From positions 1-64,000 of the forward strand of contig NZ_RJUB01000001.1 of assembly GCF_024343615.1 (NCBI RefSeq): a stretch of 64,000 nucleotides of DNA. Direction: 5' to 3'. Positions 33,358 to 42,752 of the stretch are shown here, piece after piece. Under the pieces are notes generated by a model. It saw nothing but the letters and a program-made list of their open reading frames with translations, searched no databases and was not told where the DNA came from. Source of the stretch: Ferruginibacter sp. HRS2-29 (GTDB lineage Bacteria; Bacteroidota; Bacteroidia; Chitinophagales; Chitinophagaceae). The position numbers and the translations under genes are program-made. Numbering within the stretch: the stretch's first letter is position 1; every line of letters begins with the position of its first letter.

Positions 33358-35706
33358 TTAGTAGTCGTTATCCTTTTTCGGTTTTGTTGCCGGTTTTTTA
33401 TCATCCGGTGGTTTATTGCCTTGAGGTGTTACTGTAACAGGTTTATTTTCTTTCTTTTCTTCTTTTTTAGGAGGAACTGTTTTTGCCGGCGTATCCAGCA
33501 ATTCAGGCTCATCACCGAAATCGAGTGCTGAACCATTTCCTGTTTCTTCTGTGAGGCTATCGCCGGTCATCAATGCACGGTTGAATGCATCGTCTGCCAT
33601 GATCGGGCCGTTCTTCACTTCTGTAGGCTCATCAAATTCTTTCTGGCGGCCATAGTTCAGTTTTTTATCCGCATAAGTTTTGCTCATGAATATACCCCAA
33701 CGCGGAGCGGACATTTCCGAACCACCGGCATTGTTGGAATAGATCGGGATGAACGGATCGGCGCAGCCAACCCACGAACCCGCCAGCAATTCGGGTGTGT
33801 AGCCGATGAACCAACCATCGGTATTACCGTTGGTGGTACCGGTTTTACCAGCTTTCTCCACTGGTATATTATAACTGTTGATCCTGCGTGCTGTACCCGA
33901 TTTGATTACCCCCTGCATGAGTTTTACCATTGTATAATCGTCTACCTCGCCTATCACCTGTTTGCTTTGTGCCACAGGAAACTCGTGCAGCAGGTTGCCA
34001 TTTTTATCTTCGATCCTCGTTACGTATACCGGTGTGGTGTTGTACCCTTTATTCGGAAACATCGTGTATGCCTGCAGCATCTGCATCATCGGAATTTCGG
34101 CAGCGCCCAACGCGATGGAAGGGTATGGAGGAATTTTTACAGTGATGCCGCATTGCTGTGCAAATTCGATGGTACGCTTCACCCCTATCACCGACATCAG
34201 CCTCCAGGCCACAAAGTTCTTGGATTGTGCCAACGCATATGCCAACGTACCGCCACCACCGGTAATGGTTTTGCCATTCAATGTAAGCGATCCGCCGGGT
34301 ATCACCGTTTCGGGTGTGTAACCTGCATCGGTAACTGCCAGTGTGTAAAGCAATGGTTTGAAAGTAGAGCCTACCTGCCTCATGGCGGTGGCATTGTCGT
34401 ATTTGAACCAGCGGAAATCCGGGCCGCCTACCCAGGCTTTGATCTCACCTGTTTTAGGATCCATGGCCACGAAAGAAGTCTGCAATAATAACTTGTGGTA
34501 TTTGATCGAATCCATCGGTGTCATCACCGTATCCTTTTCGTGCTTGTCATTGCCCCACCAGGAAAATATTTTCATCCTCACCGGTACGTTGAATGATTTG
34601 CGGATATCAGCTTCGTCCACTTCATCGGCTTTCATGTTCTTCCAGCGCTCGCTGTATTTCATTGCACTTTCCAGCGTGCTTTCATGCCCTTTCCACAATC
34701 TTTCGCTGCGCCCTTTGAGAGAGGCATTCAACTTTTTCTGCAGCTCCGGCAGATGTTGAGCTGTAGCTTCTTCGGCATACCGCTGCATACGCGAATCGAT
34801 GGTGGTGTATATTTTCAAGCCGTCACGGTTAAGATCGTATGGCTCGCCCGTCTTAGGATTCGTATTTTCCTTGCACCACTTTTTCAATACATCTATCAGT
34901 GCCCTGCGGTAGTAAGGAGCGATACCGATGTTCTCATCGATCTTTTTATAATTTGTAATGAGTGGTTTCGCCTTGAATTTCGCGGCCTGTGCTTCGGTAA
35001 GGTAATGCTGCTTACAATCCACCATCCGTTCGATCACCGTATTGCGCCTGTACAATGCCTTATCAGGACGTGAGATCGGGTTGTAAATAAATCCTTTCAG
35101 CATCCCAACCAGCACGGCTGCTTCTTCCACTTCCAACTCAGCCGGTTCTTTTTGAAAATAAGTAAGGCTGGCATTACGGATACCGTACACATTTCCCCAT
35201 GGGGCCCTGTTGAGGTATAAAGTGATGATCTCTTCTTTGGTAAAATTCCTTTCCAGCTTCACCGCGATGATCCACTCCTTCATCTTATCCAGCCCACGCA
35301 TCACCACATTGCCCTTGCCTTGTTTCAATATCATCTTTGCCAGCTGCTGCGTGATCGGGCTACCGCCACCATCCGTCCCAAGTTTGGCTACGGCCCTGGC
35401 AACCGCTTTCGCATCGATACCGGAGTGATCGTAAAAACGTTCGTCTTCTGTGGCGATGAGGGCGTGGATCACATTCGGCGAAATTTCATTGTATTTCACT
35501 TCACTCCTGTTTTCCGCATAATATTTACCCATCAGCATTCCATCCGCACTGATCACTTCACTGGCGAGATCGGCTTCGGGATTTTCAAGTTCCTGCAGGG
35601 AAGGCATTTTTCCAAACACACCAAAATTGGCGCACAGGAAAAGCACTACCGCGAAAAGGATTCCTCCGAAAAAAACCCGCCATAATATTTTTACAGAACG
35701 GCTCAT
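33358..35706 (-). CDS. Penicillin-binding protein 1A (bifunctional transglycosylase/transpeptidase)
   Basis: A 782-residue inner-membrane peptidoglycan synthase. A membrane anchor (about 8-28) is followed by the GT51 glycosyltransferase domain (ATEDERFYDHSGIDAKAVARA; EEAAVLVGMLKGFIYNP) and a transpeptidase domain with SxxK in GSTFKP, SxN in QSKNFV, and KTGTTNG. The C terminus is a Pro/Lys-rich disordered tail (from about 725) that could reach the wall. It is 36 bases from, and co-directional with, the large PorW-like gene upstream, so they probably form one transcript. Confidence 0.95.
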   Translation of the reverse strand: MSRSVKILWRVFFGGILFAVVLFLCANFGVFGKMPSLQELENPEADLASEVISADGMLMGKYYAENRSEVKYNEISPNVIHALIATEDERFYDHSGIDAKAVARAVAKLGTDGGGSPITQQLAKMILKQGKGNVVMRGLDKMKEWIIAVKLERNFTKEEIITLYLNRAPWGNVYGIRNASLTYFQKEPAELEVEEAAVLVGMLKGFIYNPISRPDKALYRRNTVIERMVDCKQHYLTEAQAAKFKAKPLITNYKKIDENIGIAPYYRRALIDVLKKWCKENTNPKTGEPYDLNRDGLKIYTTIDSRMQRYAEEATAQHLPELQKKLNASLKGRSERLWKGHESTLESAMKYSERWKNMKADEVDEADIRKSFNVPVRMKIFSWWGNDKHEKDTVMTPMDSIKYHKLLLQTSFVAMDPKTGEIKAWVGGPDFRWFKYDNATAMRQVGSTFKPLLYTLAVTDAGYTPETVIPGGSLTLNGKTITGGGGTLAYALAQSKNFVAWRLMSVIGVKRTIEFAQQCGITVKIPPYPSIALGAAEIPMMQMLQAYTMFPNKGYNTTPVYVTRIEDKNGNLLHEFPVAQSKQVIGEVDDYTMVKLMQGVIKSGTARRINSYNIPVEKAGKTGTTNGNTDGWFIGYTPELLAGSWVGCADPFIPIYSNNAGGSEMSAPRWGIFMSKTYADKKLNYGRQKEFDEPTEVKNGPIMADDAFNRALMTGDSLTEETGNGSALDFGDEPELLDTPAKTVPPKKEEKKENKPVTVTPQGNKPPDDKKPATKPKKDNDY

Positions 35707-35742
35707 AAATGTTTAATTAATTAAAAATAGTTGCGCCTGTTA

Positions 35743-38700
35743 TCAAAATTTGTTGCCAAGATTTTTATTCAGCAATGCTTTGTACGCCGGCAGGTCTTTA
35801 TTGGTTTTCAATACCTGCAGGTTTGCGCCGGAAATGATCATGAAAGAATATTTGTTTGCCGGCAACCAGGAAACTTCCGAAGGTGCCGCTTTTTTTATCT
35901 TGTCAAAATATTTCATAGCAGTTGCCACATCTTCAAACGGCGAAAATAACAACAATGTTTTTTCTCCGTCAATAGCGTCTCTTGTTATAACAATATTTTG
36001 TGTATAATAACTTTCCCGGTTAAACCGGCTGAATGCATTCTTCGCTTCATTGATATATACCCCATCCACTTTATCAAGTATCATCACCACATATTGCGGC
36101 TGATCAAGCTCCAGTGTGAAGCCTGCACTGATCAGTTCCGGCGCTACTTTCAATGCGGCGGTATCTTTCAGCACCTGGGGTTTTACCGGCGCTGCTACTG
36201 CTACAGGCGCCGTAGCTACCGGCTTCACCACCGGCTTCTCTGTTACGATCGGCTTTTCATCCACAAAGATCAGCTTCTCTTCTTCCGCCCTTGTAACTTC
36301 AAGATTGGTAAGATATTGCTCGATCTGGAACCTGCGGTTCAAAACATCTATCAGGCTAACCGCTTTATATTTCAACGGAGAGGATGGATATAATTCCTGC
36401 AGGTTGTTCAAGATCGCTATCGCGTTGCTATCCCTGCGCTCCTTGATCTGCTGCACCGCTTCGATGTACAACAACTGCGGCGACCAATAATTGGAACCAT
36501 ACAGGCTATCCGCTTTTTTCTTGGCTTCCGTTGCTTCCGAAAATTTTCCTTCGATGAACATATTGTAGATATCAGCATAACGCTGCGTCACTTCAGGATT
36601 CTTTTTGGCCGGGTCAAGCAAAGATGGATTTACGATCTTATTGCTGGCGGTAGAGCCGGCGTATTTAGTGGTCACTACATTTTTGTAATAAGCCGCTTTG
36701 GAGGCATCACCCAGTTTTGAATAACAATAATACAGACCGAGATATATTTCAGCTTCATTACCACTGTTGGCGAAACGTTGCAGGTATTCATTGTAAGTCT
36801 TGATGGCTTCGCCATAATCCAGCAATTCTTCCTGGAATAATTTTGCCAGCGCCAGCATATTCTCAGCGATCATTTTATTGCTGCTATCCATCCTTTCCGG
36901 CGACAATGGCACATTAGCGATCAGTGCATCGTAAGAAAACTCAACCGGTGAGGCTCCATTGGTAGCCAGGTTGGTCCCGGGTGTAGGCTGCACTTTATCC
37001 GGATCATCGTAATTTCCTGTGCCGGCAGTAAGCGACTTGCCCAATGCTGCTTCAGTGGCACTCTTACGCTGCCAGTTATCTACGTTCTCACGTTTGCCCC
37101 AGCGTGATTTGAATTCGGAGTAACCTCTCGATTTAGCACTGGAATTATAAAAGTACCATTCGCCTCTTGAGCTCGTTGGAAAAAGGTCTGCAGGTTCAGC
37201 ATTCTTGCTGTTGGCAAAAGTAATGGGTGTGCTTCCGCCCGAATTATCTTCTTCCTTAAGCCCTTGTTCTTTGCGGTAGCGGCGCACCATTTTCCTGATG
37301 AGTGCATCACGTTCGGCAGGAGCCATCGCAGCAATCAACTGAAGGCTGTCCTGGAGTTGAATGTTGGTGATCTTTTCCACGATCTTCGCCAGTGACTCTT
37401 TCCGCTGAGTGATGTCGGCAGTTTGCGAAGCAAATGATTTATCGGTAAGGTCGAGGCTGTCGTAGTAAGAATGTGCATCCACGTATCTTTTCTGCACATA
37501 AGCGATGTCTGCGAGCTGCAGGAAAGACCTGTTTTTGTACAGTATATTCCCCTGGTTATACAATGTACTTTTTTTATACGAAATGATCGCGTTGGCGGTG
37601 TCCGGCAGCTGCATGCTCAGTTGCCCGGTAGAATAATAAATGATATCGCGGTAATTTTCGTACTTATCTTTTTTCGCCATTTTCAACAAATTGGAAATGC
37701 TGTTTTCCAGTTCTTTTGTGTTGCCGGAATTCCGCATCATCTTCGCATCGTTGAGGCGTGCGAAAATGTCCATCACCGGATCGGTGGTATGTTTGGCGGC
37801 TTTTCCGTAATAATCGGAAGCTTTTTCAAATTCCCCGTTGATCTCGAACAATTGCGCCAGCAAAAATTCCCTGCGGCTTTTATCCTGTTTGGTATCAGCA
37901 TTACTCAGTGCCTTTTCGAGGTGTGCGGCCGAACTATCGAGGTTATTCTGTGTGAAGAACCAGTAAGCGGTCACTTCCTCGAGATCGTTTTTCAGGCGTT
38001 GCGGCAGGTTGCGGTCTTGCTGCAGGATATTGATCAGCCCTGCGGCATCCCCGTATTCTTCCTGATCGATGAAAGTACGGGTGAGCCAGATCAGTGCATC
38101 GTTGCGGCTTGGCGGCAAGGTCAGCACTTTCTGAACGATGTTCCTTTTTTCTTTATTGGCGATGGAAAGCGCTCCTGTACCGGGTTCGTCATTGGTTCCC
38201 ACGATACGGTCGTCATCATCATTTTTTCGCTTACGCGGAAAAAGATTGTAATTGATGAACTGGAAAGTAAGCGCCGCCGAGTCGAATTGTTTGCGGAAAT
38301 AATAAGCTTTCCCGATAAGGAGGTACATATTATCTACCCAATCGGTACGAAGGTCGTGCAGCAATATCCCGGCGGTGGACTTATAGATCACCGAATCCAG
38401 CTCCAATTTTTGCGAAGCGGTATTCTCGAGTGAATATGGGTAAAAAGATAACAGCTGAGAATAATCATCTTTTTGCGAAAGCCTGGCCCTTTCGAGCACA
38501 CCATTGAGTTTGTTGTTGGCGTTGAAATAGAAATTATAATGTGTAACGTTATTTTGAATGAAACGCCTGAAGTTGGTCAGTTTTTTATCAGTCTTCTCCG
38601 ATGCGAGGATCTTTTCTTCGTATTGAGCGGGCTTTTTTTCTTTCCCGAAGGGGTCCAATGTCCAGGTTGGCTGTGCATATGATGCGGTGATATAACAGCA

Positions 38701-38745
38701 GGTGAAGCAAAAAAACAGGATTAATTTTAACTTGGGTGTGAACAT
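35743..38745 (-). CDS. Tetratricopeptide-repeat protein, PorW/SprE-like (type IX secretion)
   Basis: A 1000-residue exported protein with a signal peptide (about 1-24). The first part NVTHYNFYFNANNKLNGVLERARLSQ matches the opening of SprE/PorW, the lipoprotein of the type IX secretion and gliding apparatus; many TPR-like helical pairs fill residues about 120-820, and a C-terminal domain follows. No lipobox Cys is clear, unlike typical PorW, so the assignment is good but not certain. In the periplasm it would link secretion components. It shares direction with PBP1A. Confidence 0.75.
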   Translation of the reverse strand: MFTPKLKLILFFCFTCCYITASYAQPTWTLDPFGKEKKPAQYEEKILASEKTDKKLTNFRRFIQNNVTHYNFYFNANNKLNGVLERARLSQKDDYSQLLSFYPYSLENTASQKLELDSVIYKSTAGILLHDLRTDWVDNMYLLIGKAYYFRKQFDSAALTFQFINYNLFPRKRKNDDDDRIVGTNDEPGTGALSIANKEKRNIVQKVLTLPPSRNDALIWLTRTFIDQEEYGDAAGLINILQQDRNLPQRLKNDLEEVTAYWFFTQNNLDSSAAHLEKALSNADTKQDKSRREFLLAQLFEINGEFEKASDYYGKAAKHTTDPVMDIFARLNDAKMMRNSGNTKELENSISNLLKMAKKDKYENYRDIIYYSTGQLSMQLPDTANAIISYKKSTLYNQGNILYKNRSFLQLADIAYVQKRYVDAHSYYDSLDLTDKSFASQTADITQRKESLAKIVEKITNIQLQDSLQLIAAMAPAERDALIRKMVRRYRKEQGLKEEDNSGGSTPITFANSKNAEPADLFPTSSRGEWYFYNSSAKSRGYSEFKSRWGKRENVDNWQRKSATEAALGKSLTAGTGNYDDPDKVQPTPGTNLATNGASPVEFSYDALIANVPLSPERMDSSNKMIAENMLALAKLFQEELLDYGEAIKTYNEYLQRFANSGNEAEIYLGLYYCYSKLGDASKAAYYKNVVTTKYAGSTASNKIVNPSLLDPAKKNPEVTQRYADIYNMFIEGKFSEATEAKKKADSLYGSNYWSPQLLYIEAVQQIKERRDSNAIAILNNLQELYPSSPLKYKAVSLIDVLNRRFQIEQYLTNLEVTRAEEEKLIFVDEKPIVTEKPVVKPVATAPVAVAAPVKPQVLKDTAALKVAPELISAGFTLELDQPQYVVMILDKVDGVYINEAKNAFSRFNRESYYTQNIVITRDAIDGEKTLLLFSPFEDVATAMKYFDKIKKAAPSEVSWLPANKYSFMIISGANLQVLKTNKDLPAYKALLNKNLGNKF

Positions 38746-38995
38746 GGATCGACGATGTTATAATATAGGGCTAAATATCGGTTTTTTTTTACAAACCGTA
38801 CCTTAAAAAAAGGCAAGCAATATGATTTTTAGCACTTTAGCAAGTTATTTCTGTTAAATAAATTCGGGGCAGACAGATACATATATAATATTCGGCAATA
38901 TTATAGAGATTGGTAGCAGTTTCGTACATTTAATCCCCGGATGATGATTGGTGGAATGGGTGAAAAGGGGCATCATCCTAATTCGACACATAATT

Positions 38996-39394
38996 ATGGC
39001 AAAACTGGATACTGGCAATACGCTGAAAAGGCTTCGGAATCACTACCGGCTGGTGATCATGAATGAGGATACGTATGAGGAAGTGGTGAAATTCAAGCTG
39101 ACGAGGATGAGTGTATATGTGATCTTCAGCAGCATTTTCATCCTGATGGTGGGACTCACTTCTGCCCTCATCATTTTTACCCCGTTGAAATACTACCTGC
39201 CGGGTGTGGGATATGGAAATGCCCGGGAAGTGAAGCAGTACAGGGATCTAAAGATCAGGACGGATTCGATGGAACAGGCATTGCTGCACCAGAACCAGTA
39301 TTACAGCAATATCCAGAAAGTGCTGGAGGGGAAAGTTCCTAAACTGGATACCAATAAATTAGTGTTACCGAAGGTGGAAAATACAGATGATTGA
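38996..39394 (+). CDS. Single-pass membrane protein upstream of bactofilin (M23-peptidase-like N terminus only)
   Basis: A 132-residue inner-membrane protein. The N-terminal part LRNHYRLVIMNEDTYEEVVKF followed by a membrane segment (about 42-64) and TPLKYYLPGVGY strongly resembles the N-terminal region of Bacteroidota M23 metallopeptidases that partner with bactofilins, but the peptidase domain (HxxxD...HxH) is absent; it ends after a short coiled-coil. The next gene is bactofilin, 205 bases downstream. The start at 38996 gives the family-like MAKLD beginning; an upstream TTG/ATG frame is not supported. Confidence 0.7.
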   Translation: MAKLDTGNTLKRLRNHYRLVIMNEDTYEEVVKFKLTRMSVYVIFSSIFILMVGLTSALIIFTPLKYYLPGVGYGNAREVKQYRDLKIRTDSMEQALLHQNQYYSNIQKVLEGKVPKLDTNKLVLPKVENTDD

Positions 39395-39417
39395 GAATAA
39401 AGTGTAGGTTTTCAGCG

Positions 39418-39596
39418 TTACGAAGAATGGATAATAGTATAATGGAGAATGGACAATGCCTTCTGCAGATAGTGTTTCCGGAAACCGGATAATGTATAAG
39501 CCTGAAATATTATCCATTATCCATTGATCAATTATCCATTAAATGCACTTATAAACGTTTTGAACTTTTGAACTCTTTAAACATTTTAAACCTCGT
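39418..39596. repeat. Mixed inverted tandem words (GGATAATA / TTATCCATT and TTTGAAC)
   Basis: The left part has ATGGATAATAGTATAATGG-type words; the right part has TTATCCATTATCCATT (about 39509-39541), followed by GTTTTGAACTTTTGAAC words up to the bactofilin start. Confidence 0.65.
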
Positions 39597-39599
39597 ATT

Positions 39600-40007
39600 A
39601 TGTTTACTTCCAAATCCAGGTCTTCGGCAGAAGAAACTGCCGCCGCCGCCAACAGCATCGTAGGTGCGGGTACCACCATTACCGGTAACATTGAAACCAA
39701 CGGGGATCTTCGTATCGACGGTACGCTCAAGGGCGACATCATCAGCAATGCCAAGCTGCTCATAGGCCCCAACGGCGTGGTGGAAGGCAATATTTCCTGC
39801 CGCGTGGCGGATGTGATGGGACAGGTGATCGGCCATATCCAGGTAAAGGATCTTTTACAATTAAAGGGCAAAGCGCTGGTTACCGGCGATATCCATACCA
39901 CTAAACTCTTTGTGGAAGAGACTGCCAGTTTCAACGGGCAATGTAAAATGGGCGCGAGCGTAGTAGAACTCAAACAACAGGATGCGCCCCTGGCTGTAAA
40001 TGAATAA
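39600..40007 (+). CDS. Bactofilin (polymer-forming cytoskeletal protein)
   Basis: A 135-residue bactofilin. The right-handed beta-helix core (about 20-120) has the repeating hydrophobic pattern and the IDGTLKGDIISNAKLLIGPNG/VEGNISCRVADVMGQVIGHIQV units typical of the family. Bactofilins polymerise without nucleotides and often position cell-wall enzymes. Here the upstream membrane protein probably plays the partner role. The gene overlaps the next (AtpZ-like) by 8 bases. Confidence 0.92.
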   Translation: MFTSKSRSSAEETAAAANSIVGAGTTITGNIETNGDLRIDGTLKGDIISNAKLLIGPNGVVEGNISCRVADVMGQVIGHIQVKDLLQLKGKALVTGDIHTTKLFVEETASFNGQCKMGASVVELKQQDAPLAVNE

Positions 40008-40209
40008 AGAAAAGAACAATTCCTTTTTATGGAAATATGCGGGCCTCGCTACGCAGTTTTTTGTGGCGATCGCCATTGCCGTATTTGGCGGCATGCAGCT
40101 TGACCGCCTCCTGAAATTTCGTGTGCCAATAGCCGTATGGGTGTTACCTTTGCTCTTCATCACCGGCCTGATCATCAAGATCATCCGGGATACCACACCC
40201 AAAAAATAG
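40000..40209 (+). CDS. AtpZ/AtpI-family ATP synthase accessory protein
   Basis: A 69-residue two-helix membrane protein (SFLWKYAGLATQFFVAIAIA, then VPIAVWVLPLLFITGLIIKI), matching the AtpZ/AtpI group that assists assembly of the ATP synthase c ring or Mg2+ supply. In most Bacteroidota, atpB and other ATP synthase genes follow; here they do not, so the role may be different or the operon is split. Overlaps bactofilin's end, and the next gene starts 5 bases after its stop. Confidence 0.7.
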   Translation: MNKEKNNSFLWKYAGLATQFFVAIAIAVFGGMQLDRLLKFRVPIAVWVLPLLFITGLIIKIIRDTTPKK

Positions 40210-40214
40210 TCTAC

Positions 40215-40610
40215 ATGATCACGGCCAACCGGGCATTAGCCCCTTTCCTGATAGTATTTTTCCTGGTCTCACTTATCATCGGCATTGCCTGGGGCCCATT
40301 GCAACATGCCGGAATGGATAACCTGGTTTTGCTCGGCGCCAATACCCTGTTCCTGCTGATGTGTATACTCGTGTTCTTCATTCAGAAAAAAGCTTTAGGC
40401 AACCCCAATCCTAATGTTTTCATCCGCAGCGTAATGTCGGGCATGATGATCAAGATGTTTTCCTGTGTGATAGCCGTGCTTATTTATACGGTTAGCAGTG
40501 GGGCGGCTTTCAATAAAAGATCGGTTTTTGTATCCCTGCTTTTATACCTTGTTTACCTGGGGGTAGAAGTGATGGCAGTTTCCAGGCTGAACAAAAAATC
40601 AAATGGCTAA
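40215..40610 (+). CDS. Small membrane protein downstream of AtpZ
   Basis: A 131-residue protein with four predicted membrane helices (about 10-28, 36-58, 72-92, 103-122). In Bacteroidota this slot usually holds the AtpI-like membrane protein upstream of atpB. The start at 40215 fits the spacing from AtpZ and avoids an implausible out-of-frame N terminus. It overlaps the next gene by 8 bases. Function unknown, presumed coupled to AtpZ. Confidence 0.7.
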   Translation: MITANRALAPFLIVFFLVSLIIGIAWGPLQHAGMDNLVLLGANTLFLLMCILVFFIQKKALGNPNPNVFIRSVMSGMMIKMFSCVIAVLIYTVSSGAAFNKRSVFVSLLLYLVYLGVEVMAVSRLNKKSNG

Positions 40611-41229
40611 AGAACAGGTTGACCTCTCGTCACTGATCCCCTACCTGCCCGAAGGCAGTTATGAAAGTGTGGTGGAATACATTCATCGCTACAAAGTACA
40701 ACTCACCATCACACGGCAGCGGCAGTCAGTACTCGGCGATTACCGCCATGCCCACGGAGCCCTGGGCCACCGCATCAGCGTAAACGGCAATCTCAATAAA
40801 TTTTCTTTCCTGGTAACGCTCCTGCACGAACTGGCGCACCTGTTCACTTATGAAAAATTCGGGAACCGTGTGGCATCCCATGGCCGTGAGTGGAAAAATG
40901 AATTCGGGATGATCCTGGCGGAATTTATCCGAAAAAAAATAGTCCCCCCGGGCCTTGAAGCGGTGCTGATCAAAACATTGAAAAACCCGGCAGCCAGCAG
41001 TTGTGGCGACGAAAATCTGCTACGTGAATTAAAAAAATACGATAGTAAACAAAATGGACAATTATTTGTTGAGCAACTGGAACACAATACATTATTCAGG
41101 ATAAAAGACGGCAGGATATTCCGCAAAGGCGAAAAAGTGAGAAAAAGATATAAATGCGAGGAGTTATCCACAGGCAAATGGTATCTTTTTAGCGGTGTGT
41201 ACGAGGTTTGGCCTGTTTCCGGCTTATAA
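40603..41229 (+). CDS. SprT-like zinc metalloprotease-domain protein
   Basis: A 208-residue protein with an SprT/Spartan-like domain: the zinc motif LLHELAHLFTYEKFG (HELAH with a downstream Lys/Glu) and WKNEFGMILAEFI. Human Spartan and bacterial SprT degrade DNA-protein crosslinks, but bacterial function is often unproven. The C-terminal region has a strand-rich extension, with no clear zinc-ribbon. It overlaps the previous gene by 8 bases, suggesting coupled translation. Confidence 0.8.
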   Translation: MAKEQVDLSSLIPYLPEGSYESVVEYIHRYKVQLTITRQRQSVLGDYRHAHGALGHRISVNGNLNKFSFLVTLLHELAHLFTYEKFGNRVASHGREWKNEFGMILAEFIRKKIVPPGLEAVLIKTLKNPAASSCGDENLLRELKKYDSKQNGQLFVEQLEHNTLFRIKDGRIFRKGEKVRKRYKCEELSTGKWYLFSGVYEVWPVSGL

Positions 41230-41312
41230 ATTGTTTAATGTAATGTGTTTATATATTTGTCAATTGACAATTTCGCCCTATTTTCGACAAAACATAATTA
41301 TCAACCCCGTTT

Positions 41313-41864
41313 TTGCAAGACTCACAAAAATATAGCGAAGAGGACCTGGTAAGGCTTTTACAGTCGCAGGATCAATCTGCATTTTCGTACCTCTACGATA
41401 ATTATGCGGGTGCGCTCAATGGGGTAATCTTCCGGTTGGTAGAAGATATCCAGCTGCGGGAAGATATTCTGCAGGAAGCATTCCTGAAGATCTGGAACAA
41501 TTTCAAACAATACGATAGCAGTAAAGGGCGCCTGTTTACCTGGATGGTAAATCTCACCCGCAACCTCACGATCGATATTTTGCGCAGCAAAGGATATAAG
41601 AAACAACAGAAAATCTCCCATGATGAAAACTCCGTAAGTAGTTATCATGACAAGAATTTTGGGGTAGAGCAATTCGATTCTATCGGTTTACGCAAGCAGG
41701 TGGCTACATTAAAACCCGACCAGAAAGCAATCATAGATCTGGCTTACTTTAGTGGCTATACACAGGAAGAAATCTCAAAAGAAATGGGAATACCTTTGGG
41801 TACGGTGAAAACCCGTATGCGAACGGCTATTATAGAACTTAGAAAATTATTGGAATTCAGTTAA
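41313..41864 (+). CDS. ECF-type RNA polymerase sigma factor (SigK-like)
   Basis: A 183-residue ECF sigma factor. Region 2 is YDNYAGALNGVIFRLVEDIQ and LREDILQEAFLKIWNNFKQYD with GRLFTWMVNLTRNLTIDILRSK; region 4 is LKPDQKAIIDLAYFSGYTQE, ISKEMGIPLGTVKTRMRTAI. No ATG is near; I use a TTG at 41313, which agrees with the normal N-terminal length. The anti-sigma factor gene starts 3 bases after its stop, so the two are one unit. Confidence 0.92.
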   Translation: MQDSQKYSEEDLVRLLQSQDQSAFSYLYDNYAGALNGVIFRLVEDIQLREDILQEAFLKIWNNFKQYDSSKGRLFTWMVNLTRNLTIDILRSKGYKKQQKISHDENSVSSYHDKNFGVEQFDSIGLRKQVATLKPDQKAIIDLAYFSGYTQEEISKEMGIPLGTVKTRMRTAIIELRKLLEFS

Positions 41865-41867
41865 ATA

Positions 41868-42662
41868 GTGGAAATTAAAGATATCATATCGTCAGGATTA
41901 TTAGAAGCTTATGTGATGGGCTTCGCTACCGCGGAAGAAACTTCGCAGGTGCAGGCCTGGGCGCATGCATATCCTGAAGTAGCCAATGAACTTTCAGTGA
42001 TTGAGAAGAGCATGGAACAGTATGCTTTTGCCAATGCTGTTGAGCCTGTTGAAGATCTGAAATCACAAATATTCAATAAAATTAATTTCAATAATAGTGC
42101 CACTAAAACTGTGGTATCGGAAAAGACTCCCGCGAAAGTTTATTCCATATCACCAATATGGCAGAGAGCTGCTGCTGTTGCCATATTCCTGCTGCTGGCA
42201 AGCGTGGTGGTAAATATTGTTTATTACAATAAATTTAAAAAAGCAGCACTGGCCTACCAGCAGAAAAACGAGGAATTAATTGCCCAAACAGAAAAACTCA
42301 ATGGCCTCGACCAGGACATGAGCATTGTGCAGAACAAATATAGCCGCCCGGTTGCGCTGGAAGGTTTGCCGGCAGCTCCTGAAGCTACTGCTAAAATATT
42401 CTGGATGAAAAATACCGGCGAGGTGTATATCGACCCCAGCAATCTTCCCGAAGCTCCCGAAGGAAAAGAATACCAGCTATGGGGCATCGTGGATGGCAAG
42501 CCTGTTGATGGTGGGATGATCCTTACCAGCAAAAAAGGCAACCGCTATCACATACAAAAAATGAAAAACTTTGGTAAAGCAGAGGCATTCGCCGTAACAC
42601 TGGAAACCAAAGGAGGAAACCCGACGCCGAAGGGAAGTATGTTTGTGATGGGAAAACTTTAA
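41868..42662 (+). CDS. RskA-like membrane anti-sigma factor
   Basis: A 264-residue single-pass membrane protein starting at GTG. The cytoplasmic N-terminal domain (1-90, YVMGFATAEETSQVQAWAH) would bind the sigma factor; a membrane helix (about 104-124) follows; the periplasmic RskA-type C-terminal domain includes LPEAPEGKEYQLWGIVDG and KPVDGGMI. Proteolysis on a signal should release the sigma factor. Operon with the ECF sigma gene; terminator follows. Confidence 0.9.
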   Translation: MEIKDIISSGLLEAYVMGFATAEETSQVQAWAHAYPEVANELSVIEKSMEQYAFANAVEPVEDLKSQIFNKINFNNSATKTVVSEKTPAKVYSISPIWQRAAAVAIFLLLASVVVNIVYYNKFKKAALAYQQKNEELIAQTEKLNGLDQDMSIVQNKYSRPVALEGLPAAPEATAKIFWMKNTGEVYIDPSNLPEAPEGKEYQLWGIVDGKPVDGGMILTSKKGNRYHIQKMKNFGKAEAFAVTLETKGGNPTPKGSMFVMGKL

Positions 42663-42684
42663 AATCAATGAAGAATTAATAATG

Positions 42685-42709
42685 AAGCCCTTCGAATTGA
42701 AGGGCTTTT
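42685..42709 (+). terminator. Anti-sigma gene terminator
   Basis: Stem AAGCCCTTC/GAAGGGCTT with a GAATT-type loop and a TTT tail, 23 bases after the stop codon. Confidence 0.8.
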
Positions 42710-42752
42710 GATTTATGTGAAAGAATTTTATCAGGAAGAAAAAGTAAAGAAT

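Noticed and set aside
37471..38433. A 320-codon open frame antisense to the PorW-like gene
   Set aside because: It lies entirely inside a gene with clear family features on the other strand; its composition is a mirror of that coding sequence.
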